A stretch of 64,000 nt of DNA, taken from NCBI RefSeq assembly GCF_004310285.1, contig NZ_SISF01000028.1, positions 205,154-269,153 on the forward strand. The letters are read 5' to 3'. This stretch comes from Agrobacterium cavarae. GTDB taxonomy: Bacteria > Pseudomonadota > Alphaproteobacteria > Rhizobiales > Rhizobiaceae. The notes beneath the pieces are model-generated. The model did no database searches and was not told the origin of the DNA. It saw only the letters and a list, made by a program, of their open reading frames with translations. This document shows positions 9,095 to 18,774 of this stretch, one piece after another (position 1 is the first letter of the stretch; each line of letters begins with the position of its first letter). The position numbers and the translations under genes are program-made.

Positions 9095-11248
9095 TTATCC
9101 CGTGATCTTGGAGAAATCCGCGACTGTACCGGTGGCTTCGCGGATCGCTTTCAGCAGTGCCAGACGGTTGGCACGGATGGCAGCGTCTTCGTCATTGACG
9201 AGAACATCGTTGAAGAAGGTGTCGACGGGCGCACGCAGCGTCGACAACGCCTGCATGGCAGAGCGGAAGTCTTCCGCCGCGACGGCCTTGGCCGCATCGG
9301 CAGAAGCCGTCTTGATCGCCGCATGAAGCGCCTTCTCGGCATCGAGCTTGAGGAGGTCGTCCGCTACGCCATCGGCAACGACGGTGCCCTTCTTTTCTTC
9401 GGCGGCCAGAAGTTGCGTCGCGCGCTTGGTCCCGGCCAGCAGGTTCTTGCCATCCTCACCGGTGATGAAGGCGGTCAGCGCCTCCACACGGCGGGCGACC
9501 ATCAGCAGGTCATCGGAGTCCGGCGTCAGCACCGCTTCGATCAGATCGTAGCGGGCGCCAAGATCACGCAGATAGACCTTCAGACGATCATGGAAGAAGG
9601 AAAGCAAATCGGTGTCCTTGACGACCGTCAATAGCGGCAATCGAACGCTGCGCTCCAGTATAATGCGCACGACGCCGAGAGCGGCGCGACGTAGCGCAAA
9701 CGGGTCCTTGGAGCCGGTTGGCTTTTCATCGATCGCCCAGAAGCCGGTCAGCGTATCCAGCTTGTCAGCGAGCGCCACGGTGATTGCCACCTTGTCGGAC
9801 GGCACGCGATCGGACGGGCCTTGCGGCTTGTAATGGTCCTCGATCGCCGCAGCGACGCTTTCGTTTTCGCCCTGCAGGAGCGCATATTTGCGTCCCATCA
9901 GACCCTGCAGTTCCGGGAATTCGCCGACGGCTTCCGTGCGCAGATCGGCCTTCGCCAAAACCACGGCACGATCAACGAGAGCAGCATCGGCGCCGATGAC
10001 GGGCGCGAGTTGCTTTGCCAGTTCGCGGATACGCGTGACGCGCTCGCCCTGCGTGCCGATCTTGGCATGGAAGGTGACATTCAGCGCGTCGAGCTTCGCG
10101 ATGCGCTGGTCGAGCGGCTTGCTGAGATCGAGGTCGAATTTCTTCGCGGAGTCCGTCAAGGTTTCGAGGTCCGGTAGATCGCCCTGATCGCGCGTCCAGA
10201 AGTGCTTGGCGTCCGACAGGCGTGCACGCACGACCTTGCCGTTGCCGTGAACGATTTCCTTGCCGCCATCGCTCGCCTGGATGTTGGACACCAGAATGAA
10301 GCGGTTCGACAGACCTTCTTCGGCGCCTTGCGGACGGGTGACGAAGCATTTCTGGTTGGTCTTGATCGTCAGCCGGATGATCTCCGCCGGAATCTGCAGA
10401 TAGTCTTCTTCGAAGGTACCGATCAATACCTGCGGCCATTCGACCAGACCGGAGACCTCTTCCAGCAGGCCTTCGTCTTCCACGAGGTCGAGACCATTGG
10501 CGAAAGCCAGGTCCTTTGCATCATGCAGGATGATATCCTTGCGGCGTTCCGCATCGAGAATGACCTTCGCCTTTTCAAGGCTCGCGACATAGTCATCGAA
10601 GCGGCGCACGGTGATGGCGTCTGGCGCGTGGAAGCGATGGCCATAGGTGACATTGCCAGCAACGATGCCATCGATCTCGAAGGCAATGACCTGCGTCTCA
10701 TCATGTTCGGGTCCGAACAGGCAGACGATGGATTGCAGCGGGCGCACCCAGCGAAGGCTTTCCGAGCCCTTGCCTTCGATCCCGGCATAGCGCGAACCCT
10801 TCGGCATGGACGCAGCACCGGAGCGCATGGATTTCGGCCAGGGGAAGGTGCGGATAATACCCGGCATCACATCGGCGATGATCTCTTCGGCGGCGCGACC
10901 CGGCTTGTTGATGATCGCGACATAGAAGTCGCCCTTCTTCGGATCGGAGACGACCTGCGCCTCAGAAATATCGCTCAGGCCCGCGCCGCGCAGAAAGCCT
11001 TCGATCGCCTTTTCATTGGCATCGGTGCGCGGTCCCTTCTTCTCCTCGCGCACATCGGCAGAGCGTGCGGTCAGACCACGGATATCCAGCGTCAGGCGGC
11101 GCGGTGTCCAGTATTCGCGCGCACCCTCATAGGTCAGGCCCGCTTCCACCAGCGCATCGGTGACAAGCTTCTTCAGATCGCCAGCCGCTTTCCGCTGCAT
11201 ACGGGCAGGGATTTCCTCGGAGCGGAGTTCAAGCAGAAGATCGGGCAT
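9095..11248 (-). CDS. glyS: Glycyl-tRNA synthetase beta subunit
   Basis: Beta subunit of the alpha2-beta2 glycyl-tRNA synthetase, which binds tRNA-Gly. It has 717 residues, normal for the family. The N-terminus [18 protein letters not shown] is diagnostic, followed by [13 protein letters not shown] and a catalytic-region motif [18 protein letters not shown]. The HD-like middle contains [20 protein letters not shown]. The C-terminus resembles an anticodon-binding domain ([20 protein letters not shown]). The gene encoding the partner alpha subunit, glyQ, lies 219 bp away on the opposite strand. This is unlike the usual glyQS operon and means the two subunits must be balanced across two promoters. 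Confidence 0.97.
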   Translation of the reverse strand: MPDLLLELRSEEIPARMQRKAAGDLKKLVTDALVEAGLTYEGAREYWTPRRLTLDIRGLTARSADVREEKKGPRTDANEKAIEGFLRGAGLSDISEAQVVSDPKKGDFYVAIINKPGRAAEEIIADVMPGIIRTFPWPKSMRSGAASMPKGSRYAGIEGKGSESLRWVRPLQSIVCLFGPEHDETQVIAFEIDGIVAGNVTYGHRFHAPDAITVRRFDDYVASLEKAKVILDAERRKDIILHDAKDLAFANGLDLVEDEGLLEEVSGLVEWPQVLIGTFEEDYLQIPAEIIRLTIKTNQKCFVTRPQGAEEGLSNRFILVSNIQASDGGKEIVHGNGKVVRARLSDAKHFWTRDQGDLPDLETLTDSAKKFDLDLSKPLDQRIAKLDALNVTFHAKIGTQGERVTRIRELAKQLAPVIGADAALVDRAVVLAKADLRTEAVGEFPELQGLMGRKYALLQGENESVAAAIEDHYKPQGPSDRVPSDKVAITVALADKLDTLTGFWAIDEKPTGSKDPFALRRAALGVVRIILERSVRLPLLTVVKDTDLLSFFHDRLKVYLRDLGARYDLIEAVLTPDSDDLLMVARRVEALTAFITGEDGKNLLAGTKRATQLLAAEEKKGTVVADGVADDLLKLDAEKALHAAIKTASADAAKAVAAEDFRSAMQALSTLRAPVDTFFNDVLVNDEDAAIRANRLALLKAIREATGTVADFSKITG

Positions 11249-11467
11249 ATTGGTTTTCCGGTGTCAGGGATATTCGGGTTCGAATTTTCGGTTGGCCTCT
11301 GCTAGCAAAATTTGCGACAGATGCACAATGTAAATATCGGAACGAGCGTCGCGAGACGGTACTCTGCTCTACCCCTACAGCGTGACGGAAGTTCTTGACC
11401 CGCAACCCTTGCCATGGCACCTGTCCGCAATCGAAGTAAGTTCTTACTTATCCTCTCTTGACCCAAG
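11249..11467. promoter_or_regulatory. Divergent glyS/glyQ intergenic region
   Basis: This 219-bp region must hold promoters for both glycyl-tRNA synthetase subunits. On the minus strand TTGTGC and CTAGCA about 17 bp apart (11303-11331) are a weak candidate for glyS. On the plus strand TTGACC near 11394 could be a -35 for glyQ, without a clear -10. No riboswitch or attenuator fold was recognised. Confidence 0.35.
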
Positions 11468-12430
11468 ATGACCGCAATGACCGACGTTCCAGACCATATG
11501 AACCCCAAGCGTTCCTTTCAGGCGCTGATCCTGACGCTGCATAACTACTGGGCGGACAAGGGCTGCGCCGTGTTGCAGCCTTACGATATGGAAGTGGGCG
11601 CGGGTACATTCCATCCGGCAACGACACTGCGTGCGCTTGGCCCGAGGCCATGGAAAGCGGCTTACGTGCAGCCATCCCGCCGTCCGTCTGATGGACGCTA
11701 CGGCGAGAACCCCAACCGACTGCAGCACTACTATCAGTATCAGGTCATTCTGAAGCCGAACCCTTCCAACCTCCAGGAGCTTTACCTCGGCTCGCTGAAG
11801 GCGATCGGTCTCGATCCGCTTCTGCATGACGTGCGCTTCGTCGAGGACGACTGGGAAAGCCCGACGCTGGGTGCCTGGGGTCTTGGCTGGGAATGCTGGT
11901 GCGACGGCATGGAAGTGTCGCAGTTCACTTACTTCCAGCAGGTCTGCGGCATTGAATGCTCGCCGGTTGCGGGTGAGCTGACCTATGGCCTCGAGCGCCT
12001 CGCCATGTATGTCCAGGGCGTCGACAATGTCTACGACCTGAACTTCAATGGCCGCGAAGGCGAGGAAAAGATCTCCTACGGCGATGTATTTCTGCAGGCT
12101 GAGCAGGAATATTCCCGCCACAATTTCGAATATGCCGACACGGCTATGCTGCATCGCCATTTCATCGATGCCGAGAAGGAGTGCCAGGCGCTTCTGGCGG
12201 CCGGTGCACCCGGCGACAACGCCAATCAGATGCTGCACAAATGTGTGTTTCCCGCCTATGATCAGTGCATCAAGGCATCGCACGTCTTCAACCTTCTGGA
12301 TGCGCGCGGCGTAATCTCGGTGACCGAGCGTCAGAGCTATATTCTGAGGGTACGCACATTGGCGAAGGCCTGCGGTGAAGCCTTCCTGATGACGGATGCC
12401 GGTGGGTTGAACTGGAACAAGGCGGCCTGA
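11468..12430 (+). CDS. glyQ: Glycyl-tRNA synthetase alpha subunit
   Basis: Catalytic alpha subunit that activates glycine and, with GlyS, charges tRNA-Gly. The 320 residues are class II glycyl-tRNA synthetase alpha throughout: [60 protein letters not shown] and [20 protein letters not shown]. Two ATG codons are possible, at 11468 and 11477; the choice changes three residues only and no strong Shine-Dalgarno decides. It is divergent from glyS. The next gene, lemA, starts 126 bp downstream and is functionally unrelated. Confidence 0.97.
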   Translation: MTAMTDVPDHMNPKRSFQALILTLHNYWADKGCAVLQPYDMEVGAGTFHPATTLRALGPRPWKAAYVQPSRRPSDGRYGENPNRLQHYYQYQVILKPNPSNLQELYLGSLKAIGLDPLLHDVRFVEDDWESPTLGAWGLGWECWCDGMEVSQFTYFQQVCGIECSPVAGELTYGLERLAMYVQGVDNVYDLNFNGREGEEKISYGDVFLQAEQEYSRHNFEYADTAMLHRHFIDAEKECQALLAAGAPGDNANQMLHKCVFPAYDQCIKASHVFNLLDARGVISVTERQSYILRVRTLAKACGEAFLMTDAGGLNWNKAA

Positions 12431-12556
12431 CGCCTTTAAGCGCGACGTGACGAAGATCGATTCAGGTCTTCTTGTTCTTGCGCTCAACAGTCAGGTGGTG
12501 AAGCGGGGCGCGTCTGATGGGTGCGGCTCGCCGGATTTCGTGAGGGGGAAGCTTGC

Positions 12557-13108
12557 ATGTTCACCGCATTGGCCATCGTTGCGCTTGTCGCGCTCTATGT
12601 CGTCTTCACCTATAACGGCCTCGTCAAAGCGCGGCAGATGAAGGAAGAGGCGTGGTCGGGCATCGACGTGCAGTTGAAGCGCCGCGCCGACCTTATCCCC
12701 AATCTCATCGAAACGGTGAAGGGCTACGCGGCCCACGAGAAAAGCACCTTCGAAGAGGTCGTCTCACTGCGCAACCAGGCGCAGGCTGTGCCCGCCGGGG
12801 ATGTCGAGGGGCGCGCCAAGGCGGAAGGCCTGCTCGGTCAGGCTCTCGGAAAGCTTTTTGCTCTGGCAGAAGCCTACCCCGACCTCAAGGCCAACCAGAA
12901 TTTCGTCGAATTGCAGCGCTCGCTCGAGACGCTGGAAAGCGAAATCCAGATGTCTCGCCGTTATTACAACGGTGCTGCGCGTGACCTGAACGTCAAGGTG
13001 GAGAGCTTTCCTTCCAACCTGATCGCCGGCCAATTCGGATTTGCGAAAGCGCCCTATTTCGAAATCACCAACGAGGCGGATCGCGCCGTTCCCACCGTGA
13101 AATTCTGA
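12557..13108 (+). CDS. lemA: LemA family membrane-anchored protein
   Basis: Protein of 183 residues. An N-terminal membrane anchor (FTALAIVALVALYVVFTYNG) is followed by the conserved LemA helical core: RQMKEEAWSGIDVQLKRRAD, LIPNLIETVKGYAAHEKSTF, YPDLKANQNFVELQRSLETL and RRYYNGAARDLNVKVESFPS. The ATG at 12557 has the strong Shine-Dalgarno GAGGGGGAA. An in-frame ATG 36 nt upstream would put charged residues before the anchor and is less likely. LemA proteins are structurally related helical-bundle proteins of unknown function. They are often encoded with DUF2207 or TPM-domain membrane proteins, as here, where two DUF2207 genes follow after an aroA-like gene. Confidence 0.93.
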   Translation: MFTALAIVALVALYVVFTYNGLVKARQMKEEAWSGIDVQLKRRADLIPNLIETVKGYAAHEKSTFEEVVSLRNQAQAVPAGDVEGRAKAEGLLGQALGKLFALAEAYPDLKANQNFVELQRSLETLESEIQMSRRYYNGAARDLNVKVESFPSNLIAGQFGFAKAPYFEITNEADRAVPTVKF

Positions 13109-13148
13109 GACTTGAAAGCCAGTCTGCTGGCGAGAAGACGATAAAGAC

Positions 13149-14414
13149 ATGATCGAACTGACCATCACCCCGCCCGGCCAACCGCTTTCCGGCAAGGTTG
13201 AGCCGCCCGGCTCCAAATCCATCACCAATCGTGTGCTGCTTCTGGCGGGCCTTGCCAAAGGTACGAGCAGACTGACGGGCGCGCTGAAAAGCGACGACAC
13301 GCTCTACATGGCGGAAGCCTTGCGGGCGATGGGTGTGACGGTCACGGAGCCGGACGCGACGAGCTTCGTCGTCGAGAGCTCGGGCATTCTCACCGCACCG
13401 GAAAAGCCGCTCTTCTTGGGCAATGCCGGCACGGCGACGCGCTTCCTGACAGCGGCGGTCGCATCGGTGAACGGCACGGTCGTCGTCGATGGCGACGAGC
13501 ATATGCGCAAGCGTCCGATCAAGCCACTGGTGGATGCACTGACAGCCTTGGGGATCGAAGCGGAAGCAGAGACCGGCTGCCCGCCCGTCACAGTCAAGGG
13601 TAATGGCCGAGGCTTCACCAGGGACAGCGTTACGATCGACGGCAATCTTTCCAGCCAATATGTCTCGGCGCTTCTGATGGCCGCCCCGTGCGGCGCGCAG
13701 CCGCTCGACATCATTCTGGCCGGAGAAGATATCGGCGCGAAAGGCTATATCGATCTGACCGTTGCCGCCATGGAAGCCTTCGGCGCCAAGGTTGAGCGCG
13801 TCAGCAATGCCATATGGCGCGTATACCCGACCCGCTACAAGGCGACGGATTTTCACATCGAGCCCGACGCATCCGCTGCGACCTATCTCTGGGGGGCGGA
13901 GTTGCTGACCGGCGGCAAGATCGATATCGGAACGCCAGCCGAAGCTTTCACCCAGCCGGATGCCAAGGCGCATGCGGTCATGGCGCAATTCCCCAACCTG
14001 CCCGCCGAAATCGACGGCAGCCAGATGCAGGACGCCATTCCCACCATTGCCGTGCTGGCCGCCTATAACAACACGCCAGTGCGCTTCGTCGGCATTGCCA
14101 ATCTGCGCGTCAAGGAATGCGACCGCATTCGAGCGCTCTCTCTTGGTCTTAATCAGATCAGGGACGGCCTTGCGCATGAAGAGGGCGACGACTTGATCGT
14201 TCATGCCGATCCGGCACTGGCGGGACAGGCGGTTCATGCCTCCATCGACACATTCCACGACCACCGCATCGCCATGAGCTTTGCGCTGGCGGGGTTGAAG
14301 ACGGGCGGCATTGCCATTCAAAATCCCGCCTGCGTGGGCAAGACCTATCCGGGATATTGGAAGGCGCTGGCGTCGCTTGGCGTCACCTATCAGGAAGTGG
14401 AAAAGCCGGTTTAA
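13149..14414 (+). CDS. aroA: EPSP synthase-like enzyme (3-phosphoshikimate 1-carboxyvinyltransferase)
   Basis: Predicted to transfer enolpyruvate from PEP to shikimate 3-phosphate in the aromatic amino acid pathway. It has 421 residues, with two inverse alpha/beta barrel halves. Key motifs are PPGSKSITNRVLLLAGLA (S3P/PEP site), LFLGNAGTATRFLTAAVA, GNLSSQYVSALLMAAP, RVKECDRIRALSLGL and FHDHRIAMSFALAGL. In the second motif the family's usual Met-Arg-Pro reads Thr-Arg-Phe, so the position equivalent to E. coli Pro101 is Phe, as in some other EPSPS lineages. Agrobacteria are known to have a class II (CP4-type) AroA; this sequence is not that type. It could be the housekeeping enzyme, a second copy, or a specialised paralogue. 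It starts 40 bp after lemA and ends 58 bp before the first DUF2207 gene, suggesting co-transcription. Confidence 0.85.
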   Translation: MIELTITPPGQPLSGKVEPPGSKSITNRVLLLAGLAKGTSRLTGALKSDDTLYMAEALRAMGVTVTEPDATSFVVESSGILTAPEKPLFLGNAGTATRFLTAAVASVNGTVVVDGDEHMRKRPIKPLVDALTALGIEAEAETGCPPVTVKGNGRGFTRDSVTIDGNLSSQYVSALLMAAPCGAQPLDIILAGEDIGAKGYIDLTVAAMEAFGAKVERVSNAIWRVYPTRYKATDFHIEPDASAATYLWGAELLTGGKIDIGTPAEAFTQPDAKAHAVMAQFPNLPAEIDGSQMQDAIPTIAVLAAYNNTPVRFVGIANLRVKECDRIRALSLGLNQIRDGLAHEEGDDLIVHADPALAGQAVHASIDTFHDHRIAMSFALAGLKTGGIAIQNPACVGKTYPGYWKALASLGVTYQEVEKPV

Positions 14415-14472
14415 AACGCGCTTGGCGCAACGGATCGGCTCGAGAAGCACACACCATCTGGAGAGATCGCAC

Positions 14473-16395
14473 GTGAAGACCATGTTCGCCAGACTTCTCG
14501 GGCTTTGCCTCTTGCTCGCATGGGTGCTGCCCGCCTCCGCCGAAGAATTCATCAGCTCCTATCATTCCATCGTCGATGTCGCCAAAGACGGGACACTGAC
14601 GGTGACGGAAGCCATCACGGCACGGGCTGAAGGTGACCGTATCAAGCGCGGCATTTTTCGCGACTTCCCGCTTTATGCGCTCGACAAGGACGGCAATCGG
14701 ACGAAGGTCGGCTTCAAGGTGCTCTCGGTGGAGCGCGACGGCGCGCCGGAAGACTGGCACACGGAGAACATCGACGGCGGCATTCGCATCTTCACCGGAA
14801 ATGCCGACCGCATTCTTCCCACCGGCGAGCACATCTTCCAGATCACCTACACAACCGATCGGCAAATCCGCTATTTCGATAGCTACGACGAGCTGACCTG
14901 GAACGTCACCGGCAATGGCTGGCAGTTTCCGATGCGCGAAATCTCCGCCACAATCTCTTTGCCGGAGGGCGCAAGACCCAGCGATACGGCCGTCTTCACC
15001 GGCCAGCTTGGTGCCACGGGCAAGGACGCGCGCATCCTGACCGAAGGCAACGATGTGTTTTTCGCCTCCACCCGCCCCTTCTATCCGGGCGAAGGCATGA
15101 CGGTGGCCGTGAAGCTGCCGAAGGGTGTGCTGGATGCACCCTCCGCCTCGCAGCAGCGGGAATGGTGGCTGCGCGATCGCCTCGCCCTTATCATCGCCGG
15201 TCTCGGCCTGCTGATCGTGCTTGCTTATTACTATAGAGCATGGGTGACCGTTGGTCGCGACCCGGCAGCGGGCGTGATCGTGCCGCGCTGGCATCCACCA
15301 GAGGGCCTGTCGCCTGCGCTTGTCAATTACGTCGATGGCCGCGGCTTTGCAGACGGTGGCTGGACTGCGCTGTCTGCGACGGCACTCGATCTTGCGGTCA
15401 AAGGCTTCGTCACGATCGAAGATCTCAAGAACGGCCTGATCATTCGTCGCACGGAGAAGAAGATCGAGAACAGTTTGCCGGTCGGTCAACGGACACTGCT
15501 GTCCTCCATCGGTGCTCCCGGCAATAGCCTGACCATCGACAAGGCGAATGGCGAGACCGTTCAGAAAGTCGGGTCGGATTTCCGCTCATCCATCGAAAAA
15601 GAGCATCGCGGGAAATATTATAGGAGCAATAGCGGCTATATCGTCGGCGGACTTGTCCTCAGCTTTGGCGTCATCGTCGCCACCTTGATCTTTGGCAGTT
15701 TCGATGAAGGCGATATCGGCACCATCATTTCGCTGTCCATGGCCGCGGTGTTCTTTGCCGTCAGCGCCACCATCTACGGCAAACAGCGCCGTCGCGGACG
15801 CGGCGTCCTCTCACGCCTCGGCGGCATCGTTTTTATGGCCATCTCCGGCTTTCTGATCTTTTCGCTGATCGCCGGCGTCGTTGGCCGCATCTTTTTCGAT
15901 CATGTCCACGATGCCAACACATTGGCGGTCGTTGCTCTGGGACTCATCGTGCTTTTGAATGTGCTCTTCGTTCTCGTGATGGGCGCGCCGACTCCGCTTG
16001 GCCGGCAGTTGATGGATGCGATCGAGGGCTTACGGCTTTACCTCACCGTGGCTGAGAAAGACCGCATGAACATGCAGGGCGCGCCGCAGATGTCGCCGCA
16101 GCATTTCGAGACTTTGTTGCCCTATGCAGTGGCGCTTGGTGTGGAGAAGCCCTGGAGCAAAGCGTTCGAGACGTGGCTTGCCGCCGCTTCTGCCGGTGCT
16201 GCGGCCTATGCGCCGACCTGGTATAACGGCAATTACAACAGCTTTGGCGACCGGATCGGCGGATTTTCCTCCTCCATGGCCTCCACGATTGCCTCGACCA
16301 TTCCGGCACCGTCTAGTTCCTCGTCATCGAGCTTTTCAGGCGGCGGCGGGTCTTCCGGCTCTGGCGGCGGCGGCGGCGGTGGCGGCGGCTGGTAA
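14473..16395 (+). CDS. DUF2207 family membrane protein, copy 1
   Basis: Protein of 640 residues. It has a signal peptide (LLGLCLLLAWVLPASA), then a large extracytoplasmic DUF2207 domain (FRDFPLYALDKDGNRTKVGF, HIFQITYTTDRQIRYFDSYD, ELTWNVTGNGWQFPM). A membrane helix lies at about 237-255, then a cytoplasmic region, then more membrane helices at about 389-430 and 450-515 (LAVVALGLIVLLNVLFVLVM). The motif GLRLYLTVAEKDRM follows, and the tail is Ser-rich, then Gly-rich, ending in GGGGGW. The start is taken as GTG at 14473, with GGAGAG 7 nt upstream. The tandem paralogue also starts with GTG at the equivalent codon, which supports the choice. Function is unknown. Context with lemA suggests an envelope role. 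Confidence 0.85.
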   Translation: MKTMFARLLGLCLLLAWVLPASAEEFISSYHSIVDVAKDGTLTVTEAITARAEGDRIKRGIFRDFPLYALDKDGNRTKVGFKVLSVERDGAPEDWHTENIDGGIRIFTGNADRILPTGEHIFQITYTTDRQIRYFDSYDELTWNVTGNGWQFPMREISATISLPEGARPSDTAVFTGQLGATGKDARILTEGNDVFFASTRPFYPGEGMTVAVKLPKGVLDAPSASQQREWWLRDRLALIIAGLGLLIVLAYYYRAWVTVGRDPAAGVIVPRWHPPEGLSPALVNYVDGRGFADGGWTALSATALDLAVKGFVTIEDLKNGLIIRRTEKKIENSLPVGQRTLLSSIGAPGNSLTIDKANGETVQKVGSDFRSSIEKEHRGKYYRSNSGYIVGGLVLSFGVIVATLIFGSFDEGDIGTIISLSMAAVFFAVSATIYGKQRRRGRGVLSRLGGIVFMAISGFLIFSLIAGVVGRIFFDHVHDANTLAVVALGLIVLLNVLFVLVMGAPTPLGRQLMDAIEGLRLYLTVAEKDRMNMQGAPQMSPQHFETLLPYAVALGVEKPWSKAFETWLAAASAGAAAYAPTWYNGNYNSFGDRIGGFSSSMASTIASTIPAPSSSSSSSFSGGGGSSGSGGGGGGGGGW

Positions 16396-16555
16396 GACGC
16401 CCAGGCTTCGATATTTCGGACTTTGCCTCGCAGGGCGGAGGTCATGTCAGCAGTATCCCGACGGGCACCAACCGCTTCCGCTGCTGAGAAAGCCTGGCGC
16501 CATCCACCTTTTCTATACGACTTGACGACAGCCAGACATCTGGAGACGACTTTAC

Positions 16556-18469
16556 GTGACGACCACTTTTGCCAGATTTCTTGCGCTGTTTTTCTTTCTC
16601 GCCACGGTGCTGCCGGCCTCCGCCGAAGAGTTCATCCTCTCCTACGATTCCACGATCACCATCGCCAAAAATGGCGAACTGACCGTGACCGAAACCATCA
16701 AGACCCGGGCGGAAGGGGACCGCATCAAACACGGTATCTATCGGGATTTTCCGCTCTACACCTTGGATGCTGACGGCAAGCTCACCAAAGTCGGCTTCAA
16801 TATCGTCTCGGTAAAGCGTGACGGTGCGGTGGAATACTGGGATACGAAATGGATTGATGGCGGTATTCGCATCTATGTCGGCGACGCCGATCGCCTGCTG
16901 ACGAAGGGCGATCATGTCTTTCAAATCACCTACACGACCGACAGACAGATCCGCCACTTCGGCACCTATGACGAGTTGACCTGGAACGTGACAGGCACTG
17001 GCTGGGAATTCCCGATGCGGGATGTTTCTGCCACCATCTTGTTGCCGGAAGGAGCAAGCCCGAGCGAGACCGCATTTTTCACCGGCCCACTCGGCGCGGT
17101 GGGCAAGGATGCGCACGCCTTCACCAAAGGTAACAGGATCTCGTTCGTATCGACCCGCCCCTTCAGCAAGGGCGAAGGTATGACAGTGGCGGTGAAGCTG
17201 CCGAAGGGTGTGCTTGATACACTGTCCACTGTGCTACAGCGTGAATGGTGGATGCGCGATCATAAGACGATGATCATCGGATGCGTCGGTCTGCTGGTCG
17301 TACTAGCCTATTACTTCAAGGCGTGGCACGCGGTTGGCCGAGATCCTGCCGCGGGGATCGTCGTGCCGCGCTGGGACCCGCCTGAGGGTATCTCACCCGG
17401 GCTGATGAACTATATCGACCATCAGGGTTTTGAAGAAGATGGCTGGACGGCCGTTTCCGCCAGCGCGCTCGATCTTGCCGTCAAAGGCTATGTCGAGATC
17501 GAGAATCTGGACGACGCCATCATTATGCATCGCACTCACAAGCAAATGGACGACAGCCTGCCTGTCGGCCAGAAAACACTGCTCACGACCATCGGGCCAC
17601 CCAGTCATAGCTTCACCATTAACGAGGATACCGGCAGGGCCGTTGAGAAAATGGGAAAGCGTTTTTTCGCTGCTGTCGAAAAGGAACATAAAGGCAGGTA
17701 CTTCGAGAGTAACATCATTTACAGCGCGGTAGGCTTCCTTGTCAGCGCCGCCTTTGTAATTGGAACGGTGTATTTCTCTCAACACAAAGACAACATGTGG
17801 GAGTTCATGCTCGTCGCTTACGTATGTGTGCCAGTAATGATCGCGCTATTGACGATTTGGATCGGGGACCTCCTGCACCCTAAGGCATCGCTCAAGGACA
17901 AGCTCGGCGGGATTGCGCTGTTATCGCTGCTGGCATACGGGATCGTCGCATTTGGCGGGTACATCATCGGCGCCGTGTGGTTCGAGATCACTCACGATCC
18001 AAACTCGATTGGCCTTGGCGCCGCCGGCCTTATCGTCCTGATCAACCTACTCTTCTTCTCATTGATGGGTGCTCCGACACCGCTCGGGCGCAAAATCATG
18101 GATGAGATTGAAGGCTTGCGTCTTTATCTGCGTGTCGCGGAGAAAGACCGGATGAACATGCAAGGGGCGCCGACAATGTCGCCGCAGCATTTTGAAACGC
18201 TGCTGCCCTATGCAGTGGCGCTCAATGTCGAGGAACCTTGGACCGAGGCATTCGAGAGGTGGTTTTCAAAAGCGACAGAGGATTCCGAAAACTATGTGCC
18301 GGGCTGGTACCACGGTCTCGTGAAGGGCCCCAGCGACTGGATCGGTGCGTTCTCGTCCTCCGTAGCGTCAACCATTTCGGCGACGATTCCACAGTCGTCA
18401 TCATCGAGTTTCTCAGGAGGCGGCTTTTCCGGCTCTGGTGGCGGCGGCGGTGGTGGTGGCGGCTGGTAG
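16556..18469 (+). CDS. DUF2207 family membrane protein, copy 2
   Basis: Protein of 637 residues, clearly a tandem duplicate of the preceding gene. It shares the signal peptide (ATVLPASAEEF), the extracytoplasmic domain (YRDFPLYTLDADGKLTKVGF, YDELTWNVTGTGWEFPMRD), the helix before KAWHAVGRDPAAGIVVPRWD, GLRLYLRVAEKDRMNMQGAP and the Gly-rich tail ending GGGGGW. The extracytoplasmic and C-terminal cytosolic parts are most conserved between copies; the middle membrane helices (FLVSAAFVIGTVYF, FMLVAYVCVPVMIALLTIWI) diverge most. It starts at GTG 16556, 160 bp after copy 1, with GGAG upstream. Keeping both copies suggests divergence in membrane partner or a heteromeric complex, which is inference. 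Confidence 0.85.
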   Translation: MTTTFARFLALFFFLATVLPASAEEFILSYDSTITIAKNGELTVTETIKTRAEGDRIKHGIYRDFPLYTLDADGKLTKVGFNIVSVKRDGAVEYWDTKWIDGGIRIYVGDADRLLTKGDHVFQITYTTDRQIRHFGTYDELTWNVTGTGWEFPMRDVSATILLPEGASPSETAFFTGPLGAVGKDAHAFTKGNRISFVSTRPFSKGEGMTVAVKLPKGVLDTLSTVLQREWWMRDHKTMIIGCVGLLVVLAYYFKAWHAVGRDPAAGIVVPRWDPPEGISPGLMNYIDHQGFEEDGWTAVSASALDLAVKGYVEIENLDDAIIMHRTHKQMDDSLPVGQKTLLTTIGPPSHSFTINEDTGRAVEKMGKRFFAAVEKEHKGRYFESNIIYSAVGFLVSAAFVIGTVYFSQHKDNMWEFMLVAYVCVPVMIALLTIWIGDLLHPKASLKDKLGGIALLSLLAYGIVAFGGYIIGAVWFEITHDPNSIGLGAAGLIVLINLLFFSLMGAPTPLGRKIMDEIEGLRLYLRVAEKDRMNMQGAPTMSPQHFETLLPYAVALNVEEPWTEAFERWFSKATEDSENYVPGWYHGLVKGPSDWIGAFSSSVASTISATIPQSSSSSFSGGGFSGSGGGGGGGGGW

Positions 18470-18565
18470 CCGCCGTTGCGCCCTCACGCTCGTCGGTTCG
18501 TCGCGGAGTACTTCGGACGATGAGCAAGTATAGCAATCATCGCGGCCAGCGAACGACGCCTCCTC

Positions 18566-18760
18566 TTATACCTCGTCTTCTCTCTTGACGCGATATTCGC
18601 CCGTCGTCGGGTCCTTGACCAATGTGCCGGTTGCGCCCGTCTGGCGCTCCTTCTCCTGCCGCTTCGATTTGGCGGACAGCTTCTCGGCATCCGTCACAAA
18701 TCGCCGGTAGAGGATGATCGCCCCGATCACGAGCAGGGCGAGTGTTATCAATTGGGCCAT
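18566..18760 (-). CDS. Small single-pass membrane protein
   Basis: Protein of 64 residues, family not recognised by name. An N-terminal helix (LITLALLVIGAIILYRRFV) is followed by a charged segment (DAEKLSAKSKRQEKERQT) and the tail TGTLVKDPTTGEYRVKREDE. The tail looks like a short soluble motif present in small alphaproteobacterial proteins. It starts 14 bp after the stop of the S49 peptidase gene and is probably translated from the same transcript. The 96-bp gap between it and the convergent DUF2207 gene holds nothing recognisable. Confidence 0.72.
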   Translation of the reverse strand: MAQLITLALLVIGAIILYRRFVTDAEKLSAKSKRQEKERQTGATGTLVKDPTTGEYRVKREDEV

Positions 18761-18774
18761 TTAAATCGCGTCCA

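Noticed and set aside
11444..12487. 347-codon minus-strand frame opposite glyQ
   Set aside because: It is antisense to a perfectly conserved glyQ and has no family resemblance.
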